DNA from: Desulfocapsa sp.
GTDB taxonomy: Bacteria; Desulfobacterota; Desulfobulbia; Desulfobulbales; Desulfocapsaceae
Reading direction: 5' to 3'
Length of the DNA stretch: 10,826 bases
NCBI GenBank assembly: GCA_030635405.1
Contig: DAOVZA010000033.1
Coordinates: 1-10,826 of the forward strand
The position numbers and the translations under genes are program-made. Shown here piece after piece: positions 1 to 7,596 of this stretch. Every line of letters starts with the position of its first letter. The stretch's first letter is position 1. The notes below the pieces were generated by a model that was not told where the DNA came from, made no database searches, and saw only the letters and a list, made by a program, of their open reading frames with translations.

Positions 1-644
1 CCGTCGAAACCACTTATAAGACTCTTAGCGTGGATGCTACTCCCATTAAACTTAAGGGTGTGATCTCTGAAACGGTCGAACCTCTTCCGTCCAAACAGGA
101 GGTTGTTCAGCAAAGTAAAGCAACACAACGAATAGAGACAAAAAGTGTTGTGCCACCCCTTGCTAATTTAGCCCCTCTACATCTCGATATTGGTGATACA
201 GATCGGGAATTAACACCTCTGTTCACAAAAAAATGGTTTCAATTGTTAGCTGGTTTTTTAGTGTTGGTTCTGCTTGGGACGATACTCTTTAAAGTTCGGG
301 CAACGCGTTATGCTAATAATCCAAGATTACAGCGGGAACAGGCCATGAAACATCTATTGCTTGTACGTTTACAGGAAGTTGAACAAACACTTGCAAACAA
401 TGATAGTCGTGGCTTTCTAGCATCGTGCAGGCGTGCCATTCAAGAACAGTTTGGTCTTATCTGGGAAACAGAAGCCGGAGCTATAACATACACTGACCTG
501 CAGCAGCAATTGGCTAGTGATTCTCCGCTTCTGCCACTTTTTAAAGCTGCTGATGAAAGTGCCTATGGCGGACAGGAATTGAGTTCCGGACAAATGCAGG
601 AATTTGCTGATGCCTTGAAAAAAGAGCTGGAAGGTCTGGTATGA
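1..644 (+). CDS. batD: BatD-like membrane protein, C-terminal part (5' end outside the window)
   Basis: The reading frame is open from base 3 (first codons read VETTYKTLS) to the TGA at 642-644, so the gene starts before the window. A GTG at 30 is only an internal codon. The visible part has a Thr/Ser-type periplasmic stretch, one membrane segment at about bases 237-300 (WFQLLAGFLVLVLLG), and then a helical cytoplasmic tail of about 110 residues rich in Gln and Leu. Known of the family: BatD proteins are large periplasmic beta-rich proteins with a single C-terminal membrane anchor and a helical tail, encoded with MoxR ATPase, BatA/BatB (VWA) and BatE genes. The call rests on this tail plus the BatE-like gene that overlaps it by 4 bases. 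The diagnostic N-terminal domains are not visible, so another BatD-like anchored protein is possible. Role in oxygen tolerance or envelope stress is inferred from the family. Confidence 0.72.
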   Translation, partial: VETTYKTLSVDATPIKLKGVISETVEPLPSKQEVVQQSKATQRIETKSVVPPLANLAPLHLDIGDTDRELTPLFTKKWFQLLAGFLVLVLLGTILFKVRATRYANNPRLQREQAMKHLLLVRLQEVEQTLANNDSRGFLASCRRAIQEQFGLIWETEAGAITYTDLQQQLASDSPLLPLFKAADESAYGGQELSSGQMQEFADALKKELEGLV

Positions 645-1405
645 AAAGGTGTTTGAGTAGATATTATATTTTTTTCTGTTGTCTCTTTTTGTTCGTTGCG
701 CAGTTTGTATCTGCTGCTGAAGAAAGTCGACAGGATCAGTTTCAGGATGCTGTCTCATCGTACAGTCAGGGAGATTATCAGGCAGCAATTAAGAGTTTTG
801 AGTCTCTGCTTAAAGATGAAATATCGGCGCCACTTTTCTATAATCTGGCAAACAGTTACGCACAGTCATCTCAGAGCGGCAGAGCTATTCTCAACTATGA
901 GCGCGCTTTACGCCTGAACCCGTCAGATTCTGATATTCGTGGGAATCTTGAACTGCTACGAAGAGATCAGGGCTTGTTTCAGGAAGAGCAATCTATTACT
1001 CAGCGTTTTGTTTCTTTCCTCGGATTGAATCAGTGGCTGGCAATAGCATCGGGTTCCTTTCTTCTTTTTGCAATTATTTTATTACTTCCAGCTACCATCA
1101 TATCCAAGCAGACATCACGGTACAGCTTTGCTGCTGTTTGTCTGCTGTTAACAATACTTTCAGGGAGTGGTGCTGCCGGGCAATATCAGCACTGGCATGA
1201 TGGCGTGGTTGTGGCAGAAGATGCACGTATTAGAGTGTCTCCCTTTGAGTCAGCAGCCTCCATCGGTACTATTCAACAGGGCAGGCTGGTGCAACCGGGG
1301 AAAGTTCATAATGACTATGTCTTAATTGTGGATGAGGCAGGGCGAAGCGGCTGGCTGAAATCAGATTCTTTTGAAGCTATTGCCACTCTTGTAGTTTCCC
1401 GCTGA
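641..1405 (+). CDS. batE: BatE-like TPR protein with C-terminal SH3-like domain
   Basis: 254 residues. An N-terminal signal/anchor (residues 5-25, ending VSAAEE) is followed by TPR repeats at about 33-105, including the typical FYNLANSYAQ and ALRLNPSDSD stretches. Two hydrophobic segments follow at about 131-154 and 162-180, and then an SH3b-like domain at about 185-250 (VVVAEDARIRVSP, then GRSGWLK). This order matches BatE proteins, which are thought to scaffold the Bat complex at the inner membrane. The ATG overlaps the BatD-like stop as ATGA, and a strong ribosome site GGAAGG lies at 629-634, so the two genes are translationally coupled. The 3' end runs 29 bases into the oppositely oriented acyltransferase gene. 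No MoxR or VWA gene is visible because the upstream operon lies outside the window. The domain order is clear; the exact Bat function is an inference. Confidence 0.8.
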   Translation: MKRCLSRYYIFFCCLFLFVAQFVSAAEESRQDQFQDAVSSYSQGDYQAAIKSFESLLKDEISAPLFYNLANSYAQSSQSGRAILNYERALRLNPSDSDIRGNLELLRRDQGLFQEEQSITQRFVSFLGLNQWLAIASGSFLLFAIILLLPATIISKQTSRYSFAAVCLLLTILSGSGAAGQYQHWHDGVVVAEDARIRVSPFESAASIGTIQQGRLVQPGKVHNDYVLIVDEAGRSGWLKSDSFEAIATLVVSR

Positions 1406-2153
1406 TAAAATCGATTACCCGCTGATGCGCTTCTTTTCCCTTTCCTTCGACTGTGATTGGTGCATCAAAACAAAAATGCGTTGAAATGTCAGGGCGGATT
1501 TTTCCGAGATCTTTAATGATTTTACCATTTGTCCAGGCGTCCGTTTTCAGGGCAAGGGGCAATACCGGAACTCCTGCTTTTAACGCAAGTTTTACTCCGA
1601 TACTGTTGAACTGTTTAGGATCAAAATCAGTTCCTCTGGTGGTCTGAGGAAACACAGCAACAGACACGCCACTTTCAAGCCGTTTTTGTCCCTCACTGAA
1701 TACTTTCTTCAGGTCATCCCGCGGGTTTTTTCTGCTAAGAGCAATGGGATTTATGGAACCCATAACGTGTTTAAATACCGGGTACTCAAGAAGACTCTGT
1801 TTTATTATAAATGTTACAGGTCTCTCCTGAACCACAAACGAAGGAGTAATAATCGTCTCCATCATGCTGACATGATTGCCAACAATAACACAGGGTGATT
1901 TAAGTCTCTGCAAGTGTTCAATGCCTGTTATTGATACCTTCAGCCCTGTTCGTTCCAATGCCTTAAGGACATTGTAGCTCGACTGAAACCACTCCTCATC
2001 GCCATATTTGCCCTTTTTTGCTTTTACACTGGCTAGATAAATCTCCATCATAAATCGTGTATAGAAAGAGAATGACGGGAGTAATCTGCCGAAAAAAGAA
2101 CTGGCATCTGCAGGGGTGTGATAGCTGTTGTTTGTGTATTCTAGGCTTGCCAT
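1377..2153 (-). CDS. PlsC-type lysophospholipid acyltransferase family protein
   Basis: 258 residues. It belongs to the PlsC/LPLAT superfamily, which transfers acyl chains onto glycerophospholipid or related acceptors at the inner membrane. Block I is GNHVSMMET (H94 and E99), a catalytic HX4E in place of the usual HX4D. Block II/III-like residues follow (INPIALSRKNPRDDL, 134-148). The block normally written FPEGTRS is FPQTTRG at 168-174. Block IV is GVPVLPLALKTDAW at 194-207. There is no strong N-terminal membrane helix. The ATG at 2153 has no obvious Shine-Dalgarno sequence; I keep it because no better upstream start is seen. The gene is divergent from the cyclase and convergent with batE, so it is probably monocistronic. 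Which acceptor it uses cannot be told; with the changed motifs it may not be the housekeeping 1-acylglycerol-3-phosphate acyltransferase. Confidence 0.85.
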   Translation of the reverse strand: MASLEYTNNSYHTPADASSFFGRLLPSFSFYTRFMMEIYLASVKAKKGKYGDEEWFQSSYNVLKALERTGLKVSITGIEHLQRLKSPCVIVGNHVSMMETIITPSFVVQERPVTFIIKQSLLEYPVFKHVMGSINPIALSRKNPRDDLKKVFSEGQKRLESGVSVAVFPQTTRGTDFDPKQFNSIGVKLALKAGVPVLPLALKTDAWTNGKIIKDLGKIRPDISTHFCFDAPITVEGKGKEAHQRVIDFISGKLQEWQ

Positions 2154-2267
2154 TAGTAAAATATGAGAAAATTTATTAATTGTGTTGTATGTTTACAAGA
2201 TGTAATAAGAATACAATGAACCACGTATGAGAACAAGAAGAATACTTAGAATTCAATTCATCCAATT
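2154..2267. promoter_or_regulatory. Divergent intergenic region with a small inverted repeat
   Basis: This AT-rich gap separates the start codons of the acyltransferase (minus) and the cyclase (plus), so promoters for both should lie here. I see a perfect inverted repeat TTGTA-tgtt-TACAA at 2185-2198. For the plus strand, weak hexamers TTGTGT (2180-2185) and TAATAA (2203-2208) are 17 bases apart, and a TACAAT -10-like box lies at 2212-2217 without a good -35. ATTCA is repeated in tandem at 2251-2260. Neither gene has a convincing Shine-Dalgarno sequence. None of the promoter hexamers is strong enough to be sure of. Confidence 0.35.
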
Positions 2268-3737
2268 ATGATTGAGAAAAAAATAGTGGCGGGAAGAAAA
2301 AAAGGCATTCCTTCTTTTTTCTTTATGGGAGCCCTTTCTTCCTCAATTTCCGTCAAACTCGCAACCATTTTAACAGCCGTAATTATCGTCGGTATGGGTT
2401 TGCTCAGTCTCTTTATTCTGGGCAATCAGAGTCAGGTTTTTGATCGGCAGGCAGATTCCTATGCCGCAGCTCTAGGTGACCAGTTAACAACAGCAGCGGT
2501 TGAACCGGTTCTAGCTGGTGATCTACAAGCTGTAGATCAACTTATTTCCAACCTTGTATATAATGAAGGGATAGAGGGCGTTGCCATCTTCTCCGATCAA
2601 TCGGTTCTTCTTTCATCCATCGGGATAATTCCCAGTGATAATCCTGCGGCTGTTCTTGCAAAAAAACCCCTGCAATGGTCATTGGGAGAAAAGGATAAAG
2701 TTGATTTGAGTACCTACGTTACCACTATTTCTTTTGAAGATTTAACAGTGGGATACTGCATCATTACCTTTGATCGTTCCTTCATGGGCGCGGCCTATGA
2801 TAATACCATGCAAACTATATTGTTGATAACGGTTTTTATGGTGTCGTTTGGCGTTTTTATTGCTGTTTTGCTCGGTAGGCGATTGTCTCGTCCCATACAG
2901 GATCTTGTTGCTGGAACCAATGAAATTTCTCAGGGGAACTATGAATTTCGCTTTATAGAAGATCGAAAAGATGAACTGGGACAACTTATGACTTCCCTGA
3001 ATACTATGACAGTGGGACTTTCTGAAAAGAAACAGGTTGAAGCTACATTTTCTCGTTATGTTTCTTCAAATGTAGCCTCTACTTTGATGGATGGTTCCGC
3101 GAACAGGCTCGGCGGTAGTCATGTTATGGCTACAGTTCTGTATGCTGACATTTCTGGGTTTACTAGTTTAAGTGAAAAACTTGATCCTGAAGACATGAAT
3201 AGTCTTTTGAACGATTATTTCACTCTTATTGATCAAATAGCCGTTGATCATAAGGGGCACATCGACAAATATATTGGTGACTGCGCCATGATACTTTTCG
3301 GCGCACCTGTCCATGATGAAGAACATAGTATCAACGGTGTGAGGTGTGGTGTAGAAATCCAACGCGTGCTGGAAGAGTTTAACCATAAACGAAATGCTAA
3401 GGGGCTGATCACAGTGGATTTCAGTGTTGCCATAAATTCTGGAATGATGCTTGCTGGAAATATGGGTTCCAAAAGACGAATGGAATACACGGTAATAGGC
3501 AGTGCCGTCAACCTTGCTGCCAGATTGTCTTCCGTTGCAACTGCCGGACAGATACTTGTCAGCCGAGAACTGCATGAGTCTCTCTCATTAGCTACATTGT
3601 ATGAAACCTCCATGGGGCCCACCGTACAACTTCCAGGAACTGCAGTACCTGTGGAAATCTGGAAAATCAAATCTCTCTTGAAGCCGATCAAACCCATTGA
3701 AATCGCAGATATGAGCACCTCAGAGATGATCCATTAG
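2268..3737 (+). CDS. Membrane-anchored class III adenylate cyclase with HAMP domain
   Basis: 489 residues making cyclic AMP from ATP in the cytoplasm under control of an extracytoplasmic sensor. Membrane helix 1 is at about residues 30-52, a periplasmic region of about 130 residues at 53-181, helix 2 at about 182-203, HAMP at about 203-255, and the cyclase catalytic domain at about 283-468. Metal-binding Asp residues are visible in YADISGFT (D294) and KYIGD (D338). Lys334 and Thr408 (EYTVIG) match adenine-selecting positions of class IIIb cyclases. Asn415 and Arg419 (VNLAARL) are the ribose/transition-state residues. All key residues are therefore present and the enzyme should be active as a homodimer. 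The periplasmic region holds a GDLQAVDQLISNL segment followed by a beta-rich stretch resembling CHASE8/Cache-like sensors, but I cannot name it firmly. The next gene, a lipoprotein, starts 7 bases after the stop. No upstream in-frame start exists before a TAG at 2247. Confidence 0.9.
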   Translation: MIEKKIVAGRKKGIPSFFFMGALSSSISVKLATILTAVIIVGMGLLSLFILGNQSQVFDRQADSYAAALGDQLTTAAVEPVLAGDLQAVDQLISNLVYNEGIEGVAIFSDQSVLLSSIGIIPSDNPAAVLAKKPLQWSLGEKDKVDLSTYVTTISFEDLTVGYCIITFDRSFMGAAYDNTMQTILLITVFMVSFGVFIAVLLGRRLSRPIQDLVAGTNEISQGNYEFRFIEDRKDELGQLMTSLNTMTVGLSEKKQVEATFSRYVSSNVASTLMDGSANRLGGSHVMATVLYADISGFTSLSEKLDPEDMNSLLNDYFTLIDQIAVDHKGHIDKYIGDCAMILFGAPVHDEEHSINGVRCGVEIQRVLEEFNHKRNAKGLITVDFSVAINSGMMLAGNMGSKRRMEYTVIGSAVNLAARLSSVATAGQILVSRELHESLSLATLYETSMGPTVQLPGTAVPVEIWKIKSLLKPIKPIEIADMSTSEMIH

Positions 3738-3744
3738 GGGAGTT

Positions 3745-4794
3745 ATGAAGTATTCTATAGTTGCTTTTCTGTTGTTTCTCCTCTCAGGCTGTTTATCCCT
3801 GACCACTGCCCCCGACCGTCTTGCTCTGCTTGATCAATATCGGGTTGATCAGGAATATAGGAAAGCAATGGATCTTATTGCAGAGATCCCTGAAGAAGAT
3901 CCTCAGGCTCTGGAATTAGAAGAAAGGCGTAAGTTACTTTTGGATGAGCTGCGGTTATATGAAAAACAGACTATTGCTAAAGGACTTAAGCAGGAACAGG
4001 GAAATGACTGGCTAGGAGCAAAAAGTACCTTCACTGAAGCATTAAAGAAAAGTGGAGGTTCTAAGGCTATTGAGGTGGCAGAGAAGGAAATGCTGCTTCG
4101 TTTTCAAAAGAAGATGGCTGCCTTGGAACATGAAGAGTTGATTGTGACCGGTGAATGGCTGCAAAAGAAACTGTCTTTATTGCAGAGCCTTTATGAAAAT
4201 GATCCGGGAGATCTGAGTAATAGATGGCGATATTCTCGTACTAAGAATGATGCTCATGAGATTGCTCTGCAACTGTTGCCACTTGGTGAGCAGTTGCTTG
4301 AAGAAAAAGATGTTTCAATGGCCAATCGTGTTATACCCTTGATTGTAATGCTGTCTCCCGGGGCGGAAGCAAATGCTTTGATGGACAGATTGAATAGCCA
4401 GCTTCAAGAGAACAGTGAGAAAAAACAGAATGATAGAAAAAAAATAGATAGAGAGAGAGATAAAAAGAGGATGACTCTTTTCAATAAGGCGATGGCTTAT
4501 AATGATTTAGTTGCAGCCAGACGCCATCTTTCTAAAATATCCCCGGGCATGCGGAAAAGCCTTGAAGTTAATCTTATGCGGAAACATCTGCAAAGAGAAA
4601 TCAATGCATATGTCCAGGAAGAGTTATCCATTGGAGATTCTTTTTATCGTGTAGGTTCTTATGAACAGGCAATTACATCCTGGGAAAATATTATTGAACT
4701 TGAACCCGGGAACGAACTTGTGAAAAGTAAAATAAAACGTTCAGCAATGATTGTGGAAAAGTTGAAAGTTCTGCGAGAACGTCAAGCTGAATAA
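3745..4794 (+). CDS. TPR-like outer-membrane lipoprotein paired with the cyclase
   Basis: 349 residues. The N-terminus is a lipoprotein signal peptide with lipobox LSGC (Cys16). Residue +2 is Leu rather than Asp, which in proteobacteria favours outer-membrane sorting. The rest is almost entirely helical. Helix pairs such as ALLDQYRVDQEYRKAMDLI (27-45) and GDSFYRVGSYEQAITSWENI (297-316) followed by IELEPGNELV look like degenerate tetratricopeptide repeats. A very charged stretch rich in Lys, Asp and Arg spans about 221-245. The Shine-Dalgarno AGGGGAG overlaps the cyclase stop codon (3736-3742), so expression is coupled to the cyclase. I recognise no named family. A periplasmic scaffold or sensor partner for the cyclase is an inference from the operon only. 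It ends 21 bases before the convergent acyltransferase-3 gene, with no recognisable terminator between them. Confidence 0.8.
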   Translation: MKYSIVAFLLFLLSGCLSLTTAPDRLALLDQYRVDQEYRKAMDLIAEIPEEDPQALELEERRKLLLDELRLYEKQTIAKGLKQEQGNDWLGAKSTFTEALKKSGGSKAIEVAEKEMLLRFQKKMAALEHEELIVTGEWLQKKLSLLQSLYENDPGDLSNRWRYSRTKNDAHEIALQLLPLGEQLLEEKDVSMANRVIPLIVMLSPGAEANALMDRLNSQLQENSEKKQNDRKKIDRERDKKRMTLFNKAMAYNDLVAARRHLSKISPGMRKSLEVNLMRKHLQREINAYVQEELSIGDSFYRVGSYEQAITSWENIIELEPGNELVKSKIKRSAMIVEKLKVLRERQAE

Positions 4795-4815
4795 TCTGGG
4801 ATATTAAGTAAATCT

Positions 4816-5970
4816 TTATGTAAGAAAGTTCCTGTTCCTTAACCATTTTGAGAAAGTGGAATATGCCAGTGCATAAAGAATGCAGAGGAAGAGGATGGAG
4901 AAAAAGACGAGCGGAGACCACGGACGAAGTTTTTTGAGAGTTGTCATGGCAATTGCTATCAAGGAGCCGTGGATCAGCCAGATGGCCGCCGAATGATTTC
5001 CTAAAAATGTAAGTATTGAAAGTCTGCGCTGGTGAAAGAGAAGAAGCAGTGCAAACACCAGAAGAGGGCCAAGGATGAAGTCAGCTCTGGCATTTATCAC
5101 GACCCGCTGAAAGATATTGATTTTTCCCACCGATAGAATTCCTGAGAATGTTCCTATGTCTATAAAGTTGTAGCGAAAGAAAAGAATCAGCCCGATGAGA
5201 GTGAGGGCTATACTGCTGCGCAGGAAAGGGTTGGGTAGATTGTTTATAGACTTCTCAAGGACGGTATTTAAAAGTCCAGAGGCAGCAAAACAGAATCCTG
5301 TGAAGAAAAATATCTGGTTAAACCAAAAGAGATCTAGAGGGAAGAATTCATACATCAGAGAAGAGAATCCGAATTGCTCTATTCTTGAAGAAAAAAAGAC
5401 GAAACCACTTTCAGGTGAGAGTAAATATATAAAAAAAGAAAGTAAAAGAAGTGATTGCCATGAAAACTTTTTTACCCAGAGTAGTGCCAGAGGTGTGAGT
5501 AAAAGAAGTTCAACGTAGATAATAAAAAACCACCAGGAACCACTGATTGTCACATTGATCCCAAGAAATGTTTCAACGGCGTGTTGTGTTGATATCAGCA
5601 CCCATTTGTCGGCTACAAAGAAGAACAGGAGTACTGTCACAACTATTGTAACGGCATAAATGGTGTAAAGGTTTCCTATGCGTCGAAAGGTACTCTTCCA
5701 GATATGCGTGTCTTTGCGAGATACTTGCCAGAGGCCGTAACCGCCAACAAAGAAAAAGAGCGGGATGCAGAGTTTGCCAACTGCCGAAAGGAAGAATTCA
5801 ACACCTCCCCAGCGATTTCCCCAAATACTTGTAAACCATGGTCTGCTCGAGGGGAAAAGAAAGAGGTGGTGTAGAATCAGCATGATGATGGCCACTCCCT
5901 TAATCTGGGCAGATTGCTCTTTTCCCAGGTACGAAGTCTTTACCGATTGTTGTACAGTGCTCTTTGGCAT
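4816..5970 (-). CDS. Acyltransferase family 3 (OafA-like) integral membrane protein
   Basis: 384 residues with about ten hydrophobic helices (near 23-39, 61-81, 101-119, 144-165, 171-185, 213-234, 250-266, 294-312, 325-345 and 352-372). The first helix carries IKGVAIIMLILHH, matching the family pattern of a basic residue followed by a catalytic-type His (H34/H35); here the usual Arg is Lys24. FVGGYGLW (74-81) and NHSAAIWLIHG (325-335) also fit. Known of the family: these enzymes move acetyl or other acyl groups across the inner membrane onto surface polysaccharide, lipopolysaccharide or peptidoglycan. The acceptor cannot be deduced, because no glycan biosynthesis genes are nearby. The ATG lies 5 bases after the DksA-type stop, and the ribosome site AGGGA overlaps that stop codon, so the two are co-transcribed and probably coupled. 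Confidence 0.85.
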   Translation of the reverse strand: MPKSTVQQSVKTSYLGKEQSAQIKGVAIIMLILHHLFLFPSSRPWFTSIWGNRWGGVEFFLSAVGKLCIPLFFFVGGYGLWQVSRKDTHIWKSTFRRIGNLYTIYAVTIVVTVLLFFFVADKWVLISTQHAVETFLGINVTISGSWWFFIIYVELLLLTPLALLWVKKFSWQSLLLLSFFIYLLSPESGFVFFSSRIEQFGFSSLMYEFFPLDLFWFNQIFFFTGFCFAASGLLNTVLEKSINNLPNPFLRSSIALTLIGLILFFRYNFIDIGTFSGILSVGKINIFQRVVINARADFILGPLLVFALLLLFHQRRLSILTFLGNHSAAIWLIHGSLIAIAMTTLKKLRPWSPLVFFSILFLCILYALAYSTFSKWLRNRNFLT

Positions 5971-5975
5971 AGTCC

Positions 5976-6329
5976 CTATGCTTTTTCCGCTTCCTGAGCA
6001 CAGGTAATACAGGTTAACAGACTGGGGTCAAACTCCAGACGTTTGATGGCAATCTCTTCATCGCAGAGAATGCAGTATCCATACTCTTCTGATTCAATAC
6101 GTTTTAAAGCAGTTTGGATACGTTGTCGCTCAACATCCATTAAGCGATCAGATGCTTGAGACATAGCCTGCTGCTGCATGGCGTCCATTCGTGATAGTCG
6201 TCCCACTCGTGCCTGATCCAGTTCCACCGGTGCAGTATCTTCTTTCTTGGCTTCTTTTATCTGCTCGATATCTTTTTTTCGGTCCTGAAGGCGTTTCTTG
6301 AAATACTGGAGGTCTATGTCTTCACTCAT
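5976..6329 (-). CDS. Short DksA/TraR-family zinc-finger regulator
   Basis: 117 residues, shorter than E. coli DksA (151). The N-terminal half is a charged helical coiled coil (about 5-80). The C-terminal zinc finger has four Cys residues, C86-x2-C89 and C107-x2-C110, followed by a short basic/acidic helix. Known of the family: these proteins enter the RNA polymerase secondary channel and tune initiation, often with ppGpp. At the coil tip the sequence is PVELDQARVGRL. Asp38 can be matched to the key second Asp of the DksA tip (DxxDRA), while the first Asp appears to be Val35. The gene starts 28 bases after the protease stop. There is no clear Shine-Dalgarno sequence, only an A-rich stretch before the ATG. 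It may be a DksA paralogue rather than the main DksA. The family call is firm; which promoters it controls is unknown. Confidence 0.88.
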   Translation of the reverse strand: MSEDIDLQYFKKRLQDRKKDIEQIKEAKKEDTAPVELDQARVGRLSRMDAMQQQAMSQASDRLMDVERQRIQTALKRIESEEYGYCILCDEEIAIKRLEFDPSLLTCITCAQEAEKA

Positions 6330-6357
6330 TTGGTTTTTTATTGGGTCGGTTGGTTAG

Positions 6358-7533
6358 TTAATATTCAGGGAGATAGTTTCCAAATTCTTCAAAAACGGAT
6401 TTCATGGGAATCGCAAATCCTATACCTTCGGTGTCACGGATTATCATGGTATTTACTCCAAGTGCTCTCCCTGCTTCATCCACCAAAGGCCCACCACTAT
6501 TGCCGGGATTGATAGGTGCATCTGTCTGGAGCAGGGAAACGCCATTGAAGGTTCTGTAACCGGATATGATACCTGACGTGACTGTATGTCTGAGGCCATG
6601 AGGGTTGCCCACGGTGTATACTTTTTGTCCCTGATCTCTGGCTGTACGGGATATGGCAAGATAGGGAGAACCGTAAGCGCTGATGGAGAGCAGAGCCAGG
6701 TCATGTTGATCGCTTAAGGTTACAGATTCCACTGCCCAGGAACTGCCATCGATGAGTATTATTTCGACGTCATCGGTGGGTGATGCTGTTTCTATGTCAG
6801 ATATTTTATTGAGCAACTCTTTATGTAAACCTTTATACTTTGCATATTCTCTTTCTCGTTCCCTTATCTCTTCCTGGAGCTGCAGCTGCATTTCTTTATC
6901 TCTCACCTGCGGGACCTGATTTCTTAAATAGCGTAAATTGTTTTCTTCACGTCCAAGAAGTTTTGCAAATTTATCCGCATTGGCATTGAGAGTGTTTAGC
7001 TCCTTTTCCTGCATCTGAAGTACATGCTTGTTGGTGATAATCAAACCATTATCAGAGATAAAAAAGCCGGAGCCGCTACCCCAGCTGGTTTTGATAAAAA
7101 CTGTAGCATTACGTGCTTTTTCAATGGCAGTATTTGCAGGATTGCTTTCATTGAGCTGAAGGGCCAGTCCTTCAAGGGAATTGTCTTCTCTGTTTCTTGA
7201 GGATGAAGGTCTTGAAGAGGTTGGTCGTACACTGCTCTTTTTTGTAACCTCTCTGCTGGGTACTTTTGCCTGAGGAGTGATAATAGCGGTATCAGGAACA
7301 GAACTAGAGTTGTTTCCAAAATAAAAGAAAGCACCACCACCTACTGTAAGTCCTATGATTAAGGCGACAATTATTCCAGTGGCTGAATTTTTCTTTTGAA
7401 CACTTTGCTCTTCACGGGCTGTTTTTTCATCAGCCAATCGTTTTTGACGTATAGTATACTTTTTAAAGATAATGCCACAGCGCTCACACTCAATATTGCT
7501 TGTCTGTTTATTTCCACAGCTGGGACACTGCAT
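6358..7533 (-). CDS. HtrA/Deg-like serine protease with N-terminal zinc ribbon, membrane anchor and coiled-coil insertion
   Basis: 391 residues. Residues 3-19 form a zinc-ribbon-like motif (C3-x2-C6, C16-x2-C19), followed by a basic stretch, a membrane helix at about 52-72, and a Ser/Pro/Arg-rich linker to about 118. A trypsin-like domain runs from about 136 to 385. The catalytic triad is visible: His170 in ITNKHV, Asp278 in DQHDLALL, and Ser346 in NPGNSGGPL. Between His170 and Asp278 lies an inserted charged helical stretch, about 174-246, rich in Glu, Lys, Arg, Gln and Leu, predicted coiled coil. No PDZ domain follows the protease. The positive residues before the helix suggest an N-in topology with a cytoplasmic zinc ribbon and a periplasmic protease. 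The start is supported by AGAGGT 8 bases upstream. It lies between the secreted hypothetical gene and the DksA-type gene in the same orientation. Substrates are unknown; envelope quality control is the inference. Confidence 0.88.
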   Translation of the reverse strand: MQCPSCGNKQTSNIECERCGIIFKKYTIRQKRLADEKTAREEQSVQKKNSATGIIVALIIGLTVGGGAFFYFGNNSSSVPDTAIITPQAKVPSREVTKKSSVRPTSSRPSSSRNREDNSLEGLALQLNESNPANTAIEKARNATVFIKTSWGSGSGFFISDNGLIITNKHVLQMQEKELNTLNANADKFAKLLGREENNLRYLRNQVPQVRDKEMQLQLQEEIREREREYAKYKGLHKELLNKISDIETASPTDDVEIILIDGSSWAVESVTLSDQHDLALLSISAYGSPYLAISRTARDQGQKVYTVGNPHGLRHTVTSGIISGYRTFNGVSLLQTDAPINPGNSGGPLVDEAGRALGVNTMIIRDTEGIGFAIPMKSVFEEFGNYLPEY

Positions 7534-7596
7534 GGGCTTACCTCTGGAATTTAACGGGTCGTGGGATTGGTGGCGTGTATGGTGGAGACAAGGTGC

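Noticed and set aside
417..788. Minus-strand frame across the batD/batE junction
   Set aside because: It lies entirely antisense to two recognised, translationally coupled genes.
3168..3718. Two long minus-strand open frames inside the cyclase gene
   Set aside because: They lie antisense to the conserved catalytic domain, have no family resemblance or ribosome site, and overlap each other; they are frame shadows.
2268..3737. Cyclase possibly inactive because VIGS replaces the common VIGD
   Set aside because: That Asp is not a metal or transition-state residue, and it varies among active class IIIb enzymes; all catalytic residues are present.
4795..4815. Bidirectional terminator between the convergent lipoprotein and acyltransferase genes
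   Set aside because: Only 21 bases are available and no inverted repeat with a T tract is present.
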